This document shows positions 34,592 through 34,637 of a stretch of DNA of 34,637 nucleotides, one piece after another. The DNA comes from Baffinella frigidus. Lineage: Eukaryota > Cryptophyceae > Cryptomonadales > Baffinellaceae. A model generated the notes under the pieces. That model did no database searches. It had not been told where the DNA came from and saw only the letters and a program-made list of their open reading frames with translations. The position numbers and the translations under genes are program-made. Position 1 is the stretch's first letter. Each line of letters begins with the position of its first letter. The stretch is from positions 1 through 34,637 of the forward strand of contig MU647425.1 in NCBI GenBank assembly GCA_026770585.1, in the 5' to 3' direction.

Positions 34592-34637
<46 letters not shown>
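34318..34637. other. Gene-free right end
   Basis: There is a GT-rich stretch (about 34360-34390), then AT-rich sequence ending in two TA microsatellites. No gene is seen. Confidence 0.5.
34534..34637. repeat. Two (TA)n tracts
   Basis: (TA)n of about 40 bp, then a short unique spacer (CTGTTACCACTACAGTACA), then a second (TA)n of about 40 bp running to the end of the window. The spacer contains CTGT and ACAG, which can pair, so the whole could fold back on itself. Confidence 0.9.

Overview
The window looks like part of a large double-stranded DNA virus genome of the herpesvirus/mirusvirus (Duplodnaviria-type) lineage, or a copy of one integrated in a eukaryotic nuclear genome. The diagnostic gene is a spliced large terminase (DNA-packaging) subunit at 28213-30231. 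It carries a Walker B motif, an ATPase coupling motif and all three acidic positions of the RNase H-like nuclease. Gene expression looks eukaryotic and nuclear: AATAAA signals follow many genes, TATA boxes and Kozak-like starts are present, and short GT-AG introns of about 83-220 nt occur in the terminase, in a MYND zinc-finger gene and probably in two more genes. No tRNA, rRNA, CRISPR array or transposase was recognised. The host is not identifiable from this sequence; a unicellular eukaryote is my inference.

Layout. 1-1041: repeats only. 1042-3402 (-): 786-residue protein with a His/Asn/Lys/Asp-rich repeat and a P-loop, possibly with an extra 5' exon. 3771-5509: a tail-anchored small protein, a multi-pass membrane protein and a 167-residue protein. 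5746-6639: protein disulfide isomerase-like protein with a CGHC centre. 6844-9419: a divergent pair, a Cys-rich protein and a spliced MYND-finger protein. 9768-12711: a divergent pair, an ankyrin-like protein and a 470-residue unknown. 13365-14681: Fe(II)/2-oxoglutarate dioxygenase of the phytanoyl-CoA hydroxylase type. 14844-15736: a small ORF and a Nudix hydrolase, possibly one frameshifted gene. 16310-21613: an acidic unknown, a basic unknown and a 942-residue unknown. 21809-24914: probably a spliced gene encoding a PD-(D/E)XK-like domain plus a long coiled coil. 24924-27809: low-complexity and small proteins. 28213-30231: terminase. 30321-34317: several unknown proteins. The window ends in (TA)n.

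How the parts fit. The terminase is the only confident packaging or structural component. The 942-, 470- and 496-residue unknowns are natural candidates for other virion proteins, but nothing in them proves it. The oxygenase, Nudix hydrolase, disulfide isomerase, MYND and ankyrin proteins look like accessory or host-interaction genes. A motif, TTAGTCAAC, recurs singly and in tandem arrays between genes on both strands and is the best candidate for a shared regulatory element.
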